Positions 8,459 through 17,722 of a DNA stretch of 64,000 nt are shown piece after piece. Every line of letters starts with the position of its first letter. Position 1 is the first letter of the stretch. Source of the stretch: Rossellomorea aquimaris (lineage in GTDB: Bacteria > Bacillota > Bacilli > Bacillales > Fictibacillaceae); NCBI GenBank assembly GCA_020524245.1, contig JAIVLN010000005.1:248001-312000 (forward strand), written 5' to 3'. The notes beneath the pieces were generated by a model. That model saw only the letters and a program-made list of their open reading frames with translations, was not told the origin of the DNA and did no database searches. Made by a program: the position numbers and the translations under genes.

Positions 8459-10678
8459 TTAGTTGTTCTTCTCTTTCTTGTTTTCTGCTTTCTTCTCCTT
8501 ATCTTTTGACGCTTCCTCTTGCATCTTTTTCAGTTCTTGTGGAGATTTCAACTCTACTACCAGCGGAGAATTCTCCTTCACGACAGATCCTTTCGCTATA
8601 CTTTGTAAAGCTACAAATCCGCTACCAGTGAATTCAGGTGTTTTCAAATCCAAAGCCTTTGCAAGTCTGAGAACTTCCGAGCGTGACATTCCGGTCAGAT
8701 CCGGCATCGTCACCTTTCCATCCGTTTTCAAAAAGACCGTTTCGCCTTTTAAAAGGTTTGTTCCGGCAAAAGGAGCTTGGTTGATGATCGTATCCCCTTC
8801 TCCAAATACCTGAACTTGAAGTCCTTGTTCTCCGAGGGTCTTTTTCATTTCAATAGAGGATTCTCCTGTAAGGTCATCCAGAACAATCCCATCACCAGAT
8901 GACTCCTGTGCTTCTACTGAACTATCATCTGGAGTGATGTTCAAATACTGCAAGCTGCTCTTCATTACTGGGTTGAAGACTTTCGATACCGGAACAGATC
9001 CAGATTCATATTTTGCATCGTCAAGGTCTGGACGATCAATAGCGACATATACAATTAAACGAGGATCATCTTTCGGTGCCATCCCTAAGAATGAAAATAA
9101 GTAGTTGTCCCAACCCGACATAAGTTTTCCATTTTCGTACAGCTGTGCAGTTCCTGTTTTTCCTGCAACATCATAACCTTCAAGTTCATAGTTTTTACCT
9201 GTACCATCGGTTACTACTGTCCGTAAAATTTCTCGGACTTTTTTTGCAGTTTCAGAGGAAATAGGTGTACCGACAGTTTTCGGTTCTGCATCTTGGATTG
9301 TTTTATTGGAATTTGGGTCTACCATTTTATCTATCACATAAGGCTTCATCATTTTGCCGCCGTTGGCAATTGCGGTTGCCGCTTGTATTTGTTGTATAGG
9401 TGTAATGGCGCTACCTTGTCCGAATGCAGTGGCCAACCGATCTATTTCACTATAATCTTGAATCACTGAATTACCCTCACCGGGGATGTTAATTCCTGTT
9501 TTCTCATCAAATTCCCAACGATTATTGATATACTCATACAACTTATCAAATCCAAGTTGTTCGTTCGCAATTTTTGCAAAAGCTACGTTTGAGGATTTAC
9601 GTACACCCTCATCATACGAGATGGTCCCCCATCCTTTTCTGCCATTGTGGTCTCCTACACTACTATACTTTGTTTTGTAGACTCCTGATTTGTACTCGTC
9701 ATTTCCATTGTAAACCCCTTCTTCAATCGCAGCAGCAAGGGTGAAGATCTTCATCGTCGATCCAGGTTCATAGGCAGAGCTGATTGCGAAGTTCGTATAG
9801 TTGGTGATGTCCCGGATGTTCGGATTGAAGCTCGGGCGGTTCGACATCGCTAAAATCTGACCTGTCTTCGGATCAGCGACAATCCCGATCATCCGTTCTG
9901 GACTATATTCCTCTTCTACATTGTTCATCGCTTTTTCAAGGAACAATTGAATCTTCTCATCAATGGTCAAATAGACGCTCGCGCCATGCTTCGGTTCTTT
10001 AATCACTTCATTCGGGTCAGGGAGCTTGTACCCTGCGCTATCACTTTGATACTTCAGCATGCCATCTTCTTCTTGCAAATATTCGTCCAATGCTTTTTCA
10101 AGACCCATCGCACCTGTCCGTGTCCCGTCATCATTATTCGCTGCGAAGCCGATAATATGGGAAGCGAAATCCTGGTTAGGATAATACCGTTTCGTCTTTC
10201 GGTTAAATTCTATACCCTGGATGCCAAGTGCTTTGACCTCTTCCATTTTGGAATGGCTGATTTTGTCTCCACCAGGACCTAACTCTACCTGAAATGCTTC
10301 TCTTTCGATTCCTCTTTCCAATAAGTCTCTTATTCTTGCTTCAGACATATCGAGTACAGGGGCCAATTTCGACGCGGCTTTCGAAGGATCTTCAATATGG
10401 TTTGCGTAGTCTTGATTCAAAATGGCGATAACCGTGTAAGAAGGGATATCTTCCGCAATCGGTTCTCCATTCCGGTCATAGATCGTTCCACGATTTGCAT
10501 CAAGTTTATTAGAACGTGTCCACTTTTCTTCAGCCCATTGCTCCAAGTCGACACCTTCCGCTTTCCCTGTCCAACCTAAGTAGAAATACCTGCCGATCAA
10601 TAAGAAAAAGAGCAGGACAAATATCAAAGATAAAATCACTGCTCCTTTGTTGATATTAGAATTCTTCTTTTCAATCAT
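8459..10678 (-). CDS. pbpB: Division-specific class B penicillin-binding protein PBP 2B
   Basis: PBP 2B is the septal transpeptidase that works with FtsW. The 739-residue protein has one N-terminal membrane segment, a PBP dimer domain, a transpeptidase domain with STMK, SSN and KTGTAQ motifs, two PASTA domains, and a lysine- and glutamate-rich hydrophilic tail that begins around residue 715. The ATG at 10678 follows AGGTG by about eight bases; a GTG nine bases further upstream is less well placed. It begins 15 bases after ftsL ends, in the usual dcw order. Confidence 0.93.
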   Translation of the reverse strand: MIEKKNSNINKGAVILSLIFVLLFFLLIGRYFYLGWTGKAEGVDLEQWAEEKWTRSNKLDANRGTIYDRNGEPIAEDIPSYTVIAILNQDYANHIEDPSKAASKLAPVLDMSEARIRDLLERGIEREAFQVELGPGGDKISHSKMEEVKALGIQGIEFNRKTKRYYPNQDFASHIIGFAANNDDGTRTGAMGLEKALDEYLQEEDGMLKYQSDSAGYKLPDPNEVIKEPKHGASVYLTIDEKIQLFLEKAMNNVEEEYSPERMIGIVADPKTGQILAMSNRPSFNPNIRDITNYTNFAISSAYEPGSTMKIFTLAAAIEEGVYNGNDEYKSGVYKTKYSSVGDHNGRKGWGTISYDEGVRKSSNVAFAKIANEQLGFDKLYEYINNRWEFDEKTGINIPGEGNSVIQDYSEIDRLATAFGQGSAITPIQQIQAATAIANGGKMMKPYVIDKMVDPNSNKTIQDAEPKTVGTPISSETAKKVREILRTVVTDGTGKNYELEGYDVAGKTGTAQLYENGKLMSGWDNYLFSFLGMAPKDDPRLIVYVAIDRPDLDDAKYESGSVPVSKVFNPVMKSSLQYLNITPDDSSVEAQESSGDGIVLDDLTGESSIEMKKTLGEQGLQVQVFGEGDTIINQAPFAGTNLLKGETVFLKTDGKVTMPDLTGMSRSEVLRLAKALDLKTPEFTGSGFVALQSIAKGSVVKENSPLVVELKSPQELKKMQEEASKDKEKKAENKKEKNN

Positions 10679-10693
10679 CCGAACCACACCTAA

Positions 10694-11056
10694 TTAATTA
10701 TTGACTACTTTAATATTTTTATCGTCAAATTTCATGCCAAGTTTATCTTCAGCATAATTCATAATTCGGAGAGGCTCACTCAATTCTGCCTTTTGTAGCT
10801 CAAGATCGTTCACTTTTTTATTATGCTGATCGATTTTTTGCTCCATCACTTGAATGTCTTTGTTCACTGTGTAGATTTCAGCATAATTAGAAATAACGAA
10901 GATCGATGCGGCAATCAGCATGAGACCAGCGATTGACCATAAAACCTTTTCACCTTTCGTTATGCGTGAAAGCTTGCGTTTGACGACTTGTGGTTTCGGT
11001 TGTGGGTTTGAAACATGATTTGTATTTCTCTGTACTTGATGGGCTAGATTGCTCAT
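10694..11056 (-). CDS. ftsL: Cell division protein FtsL
   Basis: This is a 120-residue bitopic membrane protein: a basic N-terminal cytoplasmic tail, one membrane helix at about residues 36-56, and an extracellular coiled coil rich in Leu, Lys and Glu. FtsL forms the FtsL-DivIC-DivIB complex that activates septal synthesis. Sequence conservation in the family is low, so the call rests on size, topology and position between rsmH and pbpB. Many FtsL proteins of Bacilli carry a short Lys-rich N-terminus like the one here. Confidence 0.88.
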   Translation of the reverse strand: MSNLAHQVQRNTNHVSNPQPKPQVVKRKLSRITKGEKVLWSIAGLMLIAASIFVISNYAEIYTVNKDIQVMEQKIDQHNKKVNDLELQKAELSEPLRIMNYAEDKLGMKFDDKNIKVVNN

Positions 11057-11071
11057 ACCCCTCTCCCCTTT

Positions 11072-12001
11072 CTAGCGTTTTTCTGCGATTCTGAGCTTCG
11101 ATGATCGAGCTCTTCTATTTTTATCTGTTTCTCCCGTGTCTGGTGTAATCGGTTTACGAGTGATAAGATCCATATTCGGTTGGTACTCATCCGGGATGAC
11201 CGGCAATCCTTGCGGAAGATCCGGTGTACTACTTTCTTCCTTCAAGATCTTTTTGCATAACCGATCTTCAAGCGAGTGGAAGGTGATTACACATATTCTT
11301 CCACCTGAATTCAGCATTTCAATCCCGTCTCGTAAAGCCTCTTCGAAAGCATCGATTTCATCATTCACTGCAATCCGGATCGCTTGAAAGGTTCTCTTAG
11401 CCGGGTGGCCGCCTTTTCTACGCGCTCTTGCAGGGATGGCTTCCTTAATGAGATCGACCAATTCACCAGTCGTTTCAATGGCTTTTCGCTCTCTGTACGA
11501 TTCGATTTTCCTCGCGATGGATTTCGCGAATTTTTCTTCTCCATATTTGAAAAGAATCGAGACAATTCGTTCATAGGACCATTCATTCACAACATGATAG
11601 GCAGAAAGTTCGCTCGTCTGATCCATTCTCATATCCAATGGGGCGTCCTGATGGTAGCTGAAACCTCGTTCTGCTTCGTCCAATTGTGGAGAAGAAACAC
11701 CAAGGTCAAACAAAATCCCGTCAACACCACTAATCCCTATTTCCATGAGCTCTTGTTTCAGATGTCTGAAATTCGACTTTATGATCGTGAATTTCCCTTC
11801 ATACTGCGCCAATCTCTGTTTTGCATTTTCAATGGCGTGAATGTCTTGATCGAAAGCATATACATGACCGGTGGTGAGCCTTTTTGCGATTTCTTCTGTA
11901 TGACCCGCCCCACCAAGTGTACAATCCACGTATATACCGTCTTCTTTGATGTTCAGTCCTTCAATTGCTTCTTCTTTCAACACTGTTTCGTGCTCAAACA
12001 T
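11072..12001 (-). CDS. rsmH: 16S rRNA (cytosine-1402-N4)-methyltransferase RsmH (MraW)
   Basis: RsmH methylates N4 of C1402 in the ribosomal P site using S-adenosylmethionine. The 309-residue protein carries the SAM-binding motif [12 protein letters not shown] near residue 30, [15 protein letters not shown], the family motif [14 protein letters not shown], and [10 protein letters not shown]. It follows mraZ and precedes ftsL, as expected for a dcw cluster. Confidence 0.96.
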   Translation of the reverse strand: MFEHETVLKEEAIEGLNIKEDGIYVDCTLGGAGHTEEIAKRLTTGHVYAFDQDIHAIENAKQRLAQYEGKFTIIKSNFRHLKQELMEIGISGVDGILFDLGVSSPQLDEAERGFSYHQDAPLDMRMDQTSELSAYHVVNEWSYERIVSILFKYGEEKFAKSIARKIESYRERKAIETTGELVDLIKEAIPARARRKGGHPAKRTFQAIRIAVNDEIDAFEEALRDGIEMLNSGGRICVITFHSLEDRLCKKILKEESSTPDLPQGLPVIPDEYQPNMDLITRKPITPDTGETDKNRRARSSKLRIAEKR

Positions 12002-12042
12002 AACGTTCCCTCAATTTCCAATGTAAACAAAGTCTGGCTGCG

Positions 12043-12474
12043 TTACAGGTCAAAATCCATAAGACTTTCAGCAATCTCACCAAATGAGTCTTCTGATTGG
12101 GAGAAGTATTCTTCCCAGATCTGCTTGTTCCAGATCTCGATCCGATTACTTACCCCGATGACGACACAGTCCTTTTCCAACTTTGCATATTGTCGTAGTG
12201 TCGATGCGATGTTCACACGACCTTGTTTATCGAGCTGACATTCTGCTGCTCCTGAGAAAAAGAATCGTGTAAAAGCTCTAGCATCTTTTTTTGTGAATGG
12301 GAGTGCTTTCAACTTTTCTTCAAGCTGTTTCCATTCATCAAGAGGGTATCCAAAAATACATTGGTCTAGTCCTCTTGTAAGTACGAAAGTGGATCCCAGT
12401 TCGTCACGGAATTTTGAGGGGATAATCATTCTTCCCTTATCGTCGATGGTATGTAAATGCTCTCCCATGAACAT
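12043..12474 (-). CDS. mraZ: Transcriptional regulator MraZ
   Basis: MraZ is a ring-forming AbrB-like DNA-binding protein that controls the dcw cluster. The 143-residue product has two tandem MraZ repeats, each with a DxxxR signature: DDKGRMIIP near residue 10 and DKQGRVNIA near residue 85. The start is placed at MFMGEHLHT because GGAGGGGG lies just upstream and the family normally begins there; a longer frame to 12525 reads through the operator repeats. An array of GTGG repeats immediately upstream is the probable autoregulatory site. Confidence 0.93.
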   Translation of the reverse strand: MFMGEHLHTIDDKGRMIIPSKFRDELGSTFVLTRGLDQCIFGYPLDEWKQLEEKLKALPFTKKDARAFTRFFFSGAAECQLDKQGRVNIASTLRQYAKLEKDCVVIGVSNRIEIWNKQIWEEYFSQSEDSFGEIAESLMDFDL

Positions 12475-12486
12475 AGACGGATCCCC

Positions 12487-12536
12487 CTCCCCACTTTCAT
12501 CCCTAAGTCTACCACAACTCCCCACTTTGCACCACT
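12487..12536 (-). promoter_or_regulatory. MraZ operator: phased GTGG repeats
   Basis: On the minus strand GTGG occurs at 12535-12532, 12525-12522 and 12515-12512, exactly 10 bases apart, then a degenerate TAGG at 12505-12502 and a further AAAGTGGGG with GTGG at 12494-12491. MraZ is known to bind direct TGGGN repeats separated by 5-base spacers, that is a 10-base period, upstream of its own operon. The array lies just before the mraZ ribosome binding site. Confidence 0.75.
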
Positions 12537-12557
12537 TGTTTTAGTATTCGTTTGAAC

Positions 12558-12592
12558 AAAAAAAAATCCTGCTGTTGTAAGCAGGATTTTTT
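12558..12592 (-). terminator. Terminator after bshC
   Basis: TCCTGC (12567-12572) and GCAGGA (12581-12586) form a stem extended by A-T pairs. On the minus strand it is followed by a run of nine T. The short region between it and bshC shows no gene. Confidence 0.8.
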
Positions 12593-12769
12593 AAAGTTTT
12601 TATCGTCTATTAACTACACGATTGGCAGTCTTTTTCCGACAGTAAATCTGTTATTCAGTTAAGAACTTCCACCATGGAATACGTATGCTGTAGACGACCG
12701 TAGAATGCTCCTATCAAGATCATGTACGAGTGCATATTTTGTATGCGTCGGACCATGAATCATGGTGAA

Positions 12770-14389
12770 TTATACATAGACTGCTTTCGGATTTCCATTC
12801 CATTCATATTGACCGCTCATGAGTGTGTCAATCAAGCCCATCCCACAATGGTTTATATAATAAAAAACATTGAGGACCCTCTCTTGAGGTTGACCTTGTG
12901 GTGAGATGTGGGTGAATAGATGATCGTATTTCCGCATTTCGATTTCATGTCGTTGATAAACAGAACGCTCCATCTTTTGTTTCACATACGAGATTTGCCC
13001 TTCTATGATTTCCCAATTCTTCTCCACTATAGGCTTTAACCCCTTATCCAGGTCGACTGCCATCTCTTTCAAACGGTCATGCTCCTTTTTCAAGTTGTGG
13101 AGGGAAGTGGTAAATTCTTCGTCGAGATCGTATTCCGTATGCTTCTTCAACCAATCCTCTTTCAAAGACGAGACCTCGGTATGCTGAATCATTTCCAAAG
13201 ATAACCCCGTATCGTCCATCAATTTTTTAGTCATCCGGTCGATGACAGCGATCGATAGACGAGGAATCACCGGAGGCATCTGGATTCCATAAATATGGAA
13301 GGTCTTCCTTAACATGCTCCAATAACTGATTTCCCCCGGGCCAGCGACGAATGCCAATGTTGGCAGGAGTAGGTCCTGCATTAATGGACGGGTGACAACG
13401 TTGTTACTGAACCGTTCAGGCGTTTTTTTCGCGATTTCCAGCATTTCTTCCTTTGTATATAAGCACTCATTATGCTTCCCTCTGAAATGACCTTCTTCTC
13501 GAATCAGCAATACCCGGGTATCTCCCTCATCGATGAATAGGTGGGAATTCGCTTCCTCTGATTCAATAATTGTAGAGTATCCTAACTCAGAAACCTCTTC
13601 CATACCTTCTTGAAAAGCATGATCGGTTTCACGGTTCTGTTTAATCATCTCAAGAAAATAGGGCGTTTCGATTTTTCGTATTTGCGGATGATTCGAATCA
13701 AGCATCACGATTCCATAGTCTTTGAAAAGAGTCAGCATCAAATATGAAAAGAAATCTGTCATGGAACTTGTATGTTCAATCGCAGCTTCCATTAAAGACT
13801 TTATTTCATTCGTATGTTCTTTTTCACCGAACGATCGGATCACTTCATCAATCCAACAATGCATTTTATCTTTTTGCAACTGAATATATGAAACGGACCT
13901 TTTCCCTTCATTTAAAGAAAGCTTCTTCTTCCGGACCATGCTTTGATCCGGAACGTGAACATGATTCACTTCATCAAAATCATGGTCCTCACCTGCAACC
14001 CAAAATACAGGGACGACAGGTGTTCCAAGTTGCTTTTCTTTTTCTTTCGCAAAAAGGATGGCTGACATACATTTATGTATCGTATAAAGTGGTCCAGTTA
14101 GAAGACCCGCCTGCTGCCCTGTCACGACGACGGTTGTCTCCGAGTCCTTAATCCTTTCAATATTCGTATACGTATGCTCGGAAGCAGGTAACTTCCGGTG
14201 GTAATCCTTCAGGTGTTCATAGACCGCTTCTCTTGGAAAATGACGTTCCTTCAATTCTTTCCACCGGTCGATGTATGATTGTTCTGAAGTTGGATTGTAA
14301 TCAAATAGACCAAGCACATTCGCATCGCCAGAAAGGTAAGCGGAGTATAGATCGTCTTTATGTTGGTATGGTATATCTAGTACATTCAT
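12770..14389 (-). CDS. bshC: Bacillithiol synthase BshC (putative cysteine ligase)
   Basis: BshC adds cysteine to glucosaminyl-malate, the last step of bacillithiol synthesis, the main low-molecular-weight thiol in Bacillaceae. The 539-residue length equals that of B. subtilis BshC (YllA) as recalled. Recognisable features are VTGQQAGLLTGPLYTIHK near residue 105, the FWVAGEDHDFDEVNH motif near residue 145, GPGEISYWS near residue 350, and a long C-terminal coiled coil before the final VLNVFYYINHCG segment. The start at 14389 follows AAAGGAAG; an ATG eight codons earlier has no ribosome binding site. It lies upstream of mraZ as in many Bacilli. Confidence 0.93.
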   Translation of the reverse strand: MNVLDIPYQHKDDLYSAYLSGDANVLGLFDYNPTSEQSYIDRWKELKERHFPREAVYEHLKDYHRKLPASEHTYTNIERIKDSETTVVVTGQQAGLLTGPLYTIHKCMSAILFAKEKEKQLGTPVVPVFWVAGEDHDFDEVNHVHVPDQSMVRKKKLSLNEGKRSVSYIQLQKDKMHCWIDEVIRSFGEKEHTNEIKSLMEAAIEHTSSMTDFFSYLMLTLFKDYGIVMLDSNHPQIRKIETPYFLEMIKQNRETDHAFQEGMEEVSELGYSTIIESEEANSHLFIDEGDTRVLLIREEGHFRGKHNECLYTKEEMLEIAKKTPERFSNNVVTRPLMQDLLLPTLAFVAGPGEISYWSMLRKTFHIYGIQMPPVIPRLSIAVIDRMTKKLMDDTGLSLEMIQHTEVSSLKEDWLKKHTEYDLDEEFTTSLHNLKKEHDRLKEMAVDLDKGLKPIVEKNWEIIEGQISYVKQKMERSVYQRHEIEMRKYDHLFTHISPQGQPQERVLNVFYYINHCGMGLIDTLMSGQYEWNGNPKAVYV

Positions 14390-14472
14390 TTTGCTCTTCC
14401 TTTCTACATTCACACCGTCACGTTGCGATTATGAGTATAGCAAATCCCATGGTCTGCCATAAACAAATTTGC

Positions 14473-14862
14473 TTACCGCCCTATATCTATGACTCGAATG
14501 ATCAATCCATACAGACATAAGACCAAATAACCGGTTGAAAATAATAAGAAATTGAATCGCCACGAAGTTTTGATGATCTGATAGATCCCAACGTCCTTAT
14601 CTTGTTTCCAAAATACGAATGTAATACCGATGACGACCAACAACAATACGACGACGATCGGCCAGACAAAGGACAGACTCCATATCGTATACATGATGAC
14701 CAGCACAGATAAGATGAGAAAGAATGTCGTCACGTCTGTGGCCATTAAGAAGGATCTCTTCTTCTTCTTCGTCAATTTTTTGGTGATCCAGTAGACTGCT
14801 ATCCAAGCAAGAATCGGTACTGTCACGAATGTAGCTAAAGAACCAAGCAAAACGTCAACCAT
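14473..14862 (-). CDS. DUF3397 family membrane protein
   Basis: This is a 129-residue integral membrane protein of unknown function with four predicted helices (about residues 5-28, 38-60, 64-84 and 103-125) and a basic TKKLTKKKKR loop after the first helix. Size, helix pattern and position between the ketopantoate reductase and bshC fit the DUF3397 family of Bacillaceae. It overlaps the end of the preceding reductase gene by 8 bases, so the two are probably cotranscribed. Confidence 0.7.
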   Translation of the reverse strand: MVDVLLGSLATFVTVPILAWIAVYWITKKLTKKKKRSFLMATDVTTFFLILSVLVIMYTIWSLSFVWPIVVVLLLVVIGITFVFWKQDKDVGIYQIIKTSWRFNFLLFSTGYLVLCLYGLIIRVIDIGR

Positions 14863-15760
14863 CGTTACCCCTTCTTCCCTTTTCCATCCCCTTTATCGCA
14901 CGATAGACGAACTCCTGATTCGGAATCCTCATATTGTTTTTCTCTGCTAGACGTACTAAGTACCCATTGATTGCCTCGACTTCTGTCTTACGTCCTTGTT
15001 CGATATCCCTGAGCATGGAAGATTTATTTAATGAAGTATTCTTGCAAACCGCCATCAAATCCTCCCAAGCGTCCTTTTCATTCAACTGAAGTACTCGACA
15101 TGCTTCGCGACTTAAATGACTCATTAATTTCTGCCACTCAGAATTATCTTGTAATTCTCCATTCTGCACCTTGAATAAACCCGTCAAAGGGTTGATGACT
15201 GAATTGATATGCAGCTTACGGCTAAGCATCTCATACCAATCTGATTGAAGGAGGAATGGAAATGCTTCAGAAGAAAGCTTTGTCCAGTTGATTCCAGAGT
15301 GACCATCCACATACGGTGCCACTTTTGTACGACCCATTCCAGTATGTTGGATGACACCATCTGATTGCCTTAACGCACCATGCTCTACGATTCCGAGAAA
15401 GAGAGAATGGCTTTTCAATTCCGGTATCAGCTGTATATGGTCCATGCCATTTTGCACAAACAAAATGGCTTTTGTCGGCTCAAACCTTTCTGAAATGAAC
15501 TTCATGATGGATTCTAATTGGTACGACTTCACTGCTATGATGAGAAGGTCCTTTTCAACCAATGAGTCTTCGTCAATCAGACTTACTCCTGGACGGGTTA
15601 AACATTCAACATCCCCTACCTTTAAGAGCAGTCCATCCGTTTTGATTGTTTTTACTTGCTCTTCTCTGCGTACAAACAATTCCACATCGTGCCCCATATG
15701 CGTCAAATAGGCGGTAAACAATAATCCGACCGATCCTCCACCGATGACCGCTACCTTCAT
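14855..15760 (-). CDS. 2-dehydropantoate 2-reductase family protein (YlbQ-like)
   Basis: The 301-residue protein has an N-terminal NAD(P)-binding Rossmann motif, IGGGSVGLLF, and the ApbA/PanE pattern of an N-terminal reductase domain followed by an all-helical C-terminal domain (KLHINSVINPLTGL, then the NGYLVRLAEKNNMRIPN segment). The family reduces ketopantoate to pantoate with NADPH in pantothenate synthesis. Several PanE paralogs occur in Bacillaceae, so the substrate is not certain. YlbQ in B. subtilis has the same neighbours. It overlaps the following DUF3397 gene. Confidence 0.82.
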   Translation of the reverse strand: MKVAVIGGGSVGLLFTAYLTHMGHDVELFVRREEQVKTIKTDGLLLKVGDVECLTRPGVSLIDEDSLVEKDLLIIAVKSYQLESIMKFISERFEPTKAILFVQNGMDHIQLIPELKSHSLFLGIVEHGALRQSDGVIQHTGMGRTKVAPYVDGHSGINWTKLSSEAFPFLLQSDWYEMLSRKLHINSVINPLTGLFKVQNGELQDNSEWQKLMSHLSREACRVLQLNEKDAWEDLMAVCKNTSLNKSSMLRDIEQGRKTEVEAINGYLVRLAEKNNMRIPNQEFVYRAIKGMEKGRRGNDG

Positions 15761-15851
15761 CCGAACCCCTACTTTCTACTCATTCTTTTTCCATATTAGC
15801 ACAGCAACCAATCCGAAACACGCCGTTTTCCACGATAATCAAAGTCTATGT

Positions 15852-15889
15852 AAAAAAGATCAATCCGAACATAAGTCGGATTGATCTTC
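15852..15889 (-). terminator. Terminator after the acyl-CoA carboxylase genes
   Basis: A 13-base perfect stem (15856-15868 with 15876-15888) around a 7-base loop. On the minus strand it ends in CTTTTTTA. It lies just after the carboxyltransferase stop codon. Confidence 0.9.
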
Positions 15890-15911
15890 AGCGAGCATTC
15901 GATCTTTGGAG

Positions 15912-17450
15912 TTAAACCGGATACACCGGGTGTTTACGTTCACTGAACGTCATTTCTTTGGTTTCGTACATGCTATATCGATCAATCAATTCTTTACGAA
16001 GATCATCCGCTGAAACAATCTCATCAACAATCATTTCTGATGCAAGTTTGTAGATATCAATATGTTCTTTGTACTCCTGATGTTTCTCTTGAACATATTT
16101 CATACGTTCTTTCGGATCTTCGATTTCATTGATTTTATTGGAATAAACCGCGTTCACTGCAGCTTCTGGTCCCATGACGGCAATTTGCGCTGTTGGTAAT
16201 GCAATACAGCAGTCCGGCTCGAATGCAGGACCAGCCATTGCATAAAGACCTGCACCATATGCTTTTCTGACAACGACCGAGATCTTCGGAACGGTCACAT
16301 CACTCATAGCTGCAATCAACTTCGCGCCATGACGGATGATACCCGCACTTTCCACCTTCGTCCCAATCATGAAACCAGGTACATCCGCAAGGAACAATAG
16401 CGGAATGGAGAAAGCGTCACATAACGTGATGAACTTCGCCGCTTTATCTGCTGAATCTACGAATAGAACCCCGCCTTTGACTTTAGGCTGGTTGGCTACG
16501 ATTCCGACTACTTTTCCGTCGATTCTCGCAAAGCCCGTCACCATCTCAGGAGCAAACAGCTTCTTCATTTCATAGAAGCTTCCTTCATCTACTAGACCAT
16601 CGATGAATTCATACATATCAAATGGTACGTTCTGATTTTCAGGAACGATTTCGGATAGATTGCGTCCTTCCTTCGGGATGACCGCTTCTACCTTCTCAGG
16701 CTTATGCTTGTAATTGGATGGGAAGTACGAAAGATAAGTACGTGCAGATTCGATTGCTTCCTCTTCATTATGCGCGAGTACATCTCCACATCCACTGACG
16801 CTGCAATGCATACGTGCGCCACCCATCTCTTCGAGGGTCACTTTCTCCCCGATGACCTTCTCGGCCATACGCGGTGAACCTAAGTACATGGATGCATTCT
16901 GATCCACCATGATGACCGTGTCACAGAACGCTGGAATGTAAGCGCCACCTGCTGCGGAAGGACCGAACAATACACAAACTTGCGGAACCATTCCGGACAT
17001 TTTCACCTGATTGTAAAAGATCTTCCCAGCTCCTCTTCGGTTCGGGAACATTTCAATCTGATCAGTGATTCGAGCACCTGCAGAATCGACCAGATAGAAC
17101 ATCGGTACTTTAAGGCGCATCGCTGTTTCCTGTATGCGGATGATCTTTTCGACTGTTCTCGCACCCCAAGAGCCTGCCTTGACAGTTGAATCGTTCGCCA
17201 TCACACAGACTGTTTGACCATTCACTTTACCGATCGCTGTGACGACGCCATCTGCCGGAAGACCGTCAGCCTGGTTATTGGCGAATTTTCCGTCTTCTAC
17301 TTTATAAGATCCATCATCAAATAATAACTCGAGACGTTTTCTTGCGAATAGCTTGTTCTGTGCTTTCAGCTTTTCATGGTACTTCTCTGCACCACCAGCT
17401 TCAATCCTTGCTTTCGTCTCTTGCAATGTTTCATTTATCGTTTTCAACAT
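15912..17450 (-). CDS. Acyl-CoA carboxylase, carboxyltransferase (beta) subunit
   Basis: The 512-residue protein is a PccB/MmdA/YqjD-type carboxyltransferase with both crotonase-like halves. GSWGARTVEK and the oxyanion region GPSAAGGAYIP lie in the N-terminal half, and FLADVPGFMIGTKVE and KAYGAGLYAMAGPAFEPD in the C-terminal half. With the biotin carrier and biotin carboxylase encoded upstream it would carboxylate acetyl-, propionyl- or methylcrotonyl-CoA. The substrate cannot be fixed from sequence by eye. Bacilli have a separate accA/accD pair for fatty acid synthesis, so this one is more likely for propionyl- or branched acyl-CoA. AAGGAGG precedes the start. Confidence 0.88.
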   Translation of the reverse strand: MLKTINETLQETKARIEAGGAEKYHEKLKAQNKLFARKRLELLFDDGSYKVEDGKFANNQADGLPADGVVTAIGKVNGQTVCVMANDSTVKAGSWGARTVEKIIRIQETAMRLKVPMFYLVDSAGARITDQIEMFPNRRGAGKIFYNQVKMSGMVPQVCVLFGPSAAGGAYIPAFCDTVIMVDQNASMYLGSPRMAEKVIGEKVTLEEMGGARMHCSVSGCGDVLAHNEEEAIESARTYLSYFPSNYKHKPEKVEAVIPKEGRNLSEIVPENQNVPFDMYEFIDGLVDEGSFYEMKKLFAPEMVTGFARIDGKVVGIVANQPKVKGGVLFVDSADKAAKFITLCDAFSIPLLFLADVPGFMIGTKVESAGIIRHGAKLIAAMSDVTVPKISVVVRKAYGAGLYAMAGPAFEPDCCIALPTAQIAVMGPEAAVNAVYSNKINEIEDPKERMKYVQEKHQEYKEHIDIYKLASEMIVDEIVSADDLRKELIDRYSMYETKEMTFSERKHPVYPV

Positions 17451-17497
17451 CTGAATCCTCCTTCATTGCTAGTGAGAGAACGAGCGCTCATTCATTT

Positions 17498-17710
17498 TTA
17501 TTTCATGACAACGAGTATGTCACCTTCATTTACGAAATCACCGACGTTTACATTGACAGTACCCACTTCTCCTTCTTCTGTCGTTTCAATCGGGATTTCC
17601 ATCTTCATAGACTCAAGTGTAAGAACCGCTTGTCCTGCTGAAACATTTTCTCCTTCAGCTACCAATACGTTCAATACTGTTCCTGCCATAGATGCTTTAA
17701 TCTCTTTCAT
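17498..17710 (-). CDS. Small biotin carrier protein (biotinyl/lipoyl attachment domain)
   Basis: This 70-residue protein is a lone biotinyl domain. The biotin attachment site is the lysine of LESMKMEIP near residue 32, and a second half-motif (GDFVNEGDILVVMK) closes the beta barrel. It lies between the biotin carboxylase and the carboxyltransferase, the order of the B. subtilis yngH-yngHB group, and would carry CO2 between the two active sites. Confidence 0.9.
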   Translation of the reverse strand: MKEIKASMAGTVLNVLVAEGENVSAGQAVLTLESMKMEIPIETTEEGEVGTVNVNVGDFVNEGDILVVMK

Positions 17711-17722
17711 GTTGTACCACTC

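Noticed and set aside
11384-12238. A long plus-strand open frame of 284 codons opposite rsmH and mraZ
   Set aside because: It is on the complementary strand of well-supported genes, has no family motif and low-complexity composition; it is a shadow frame.
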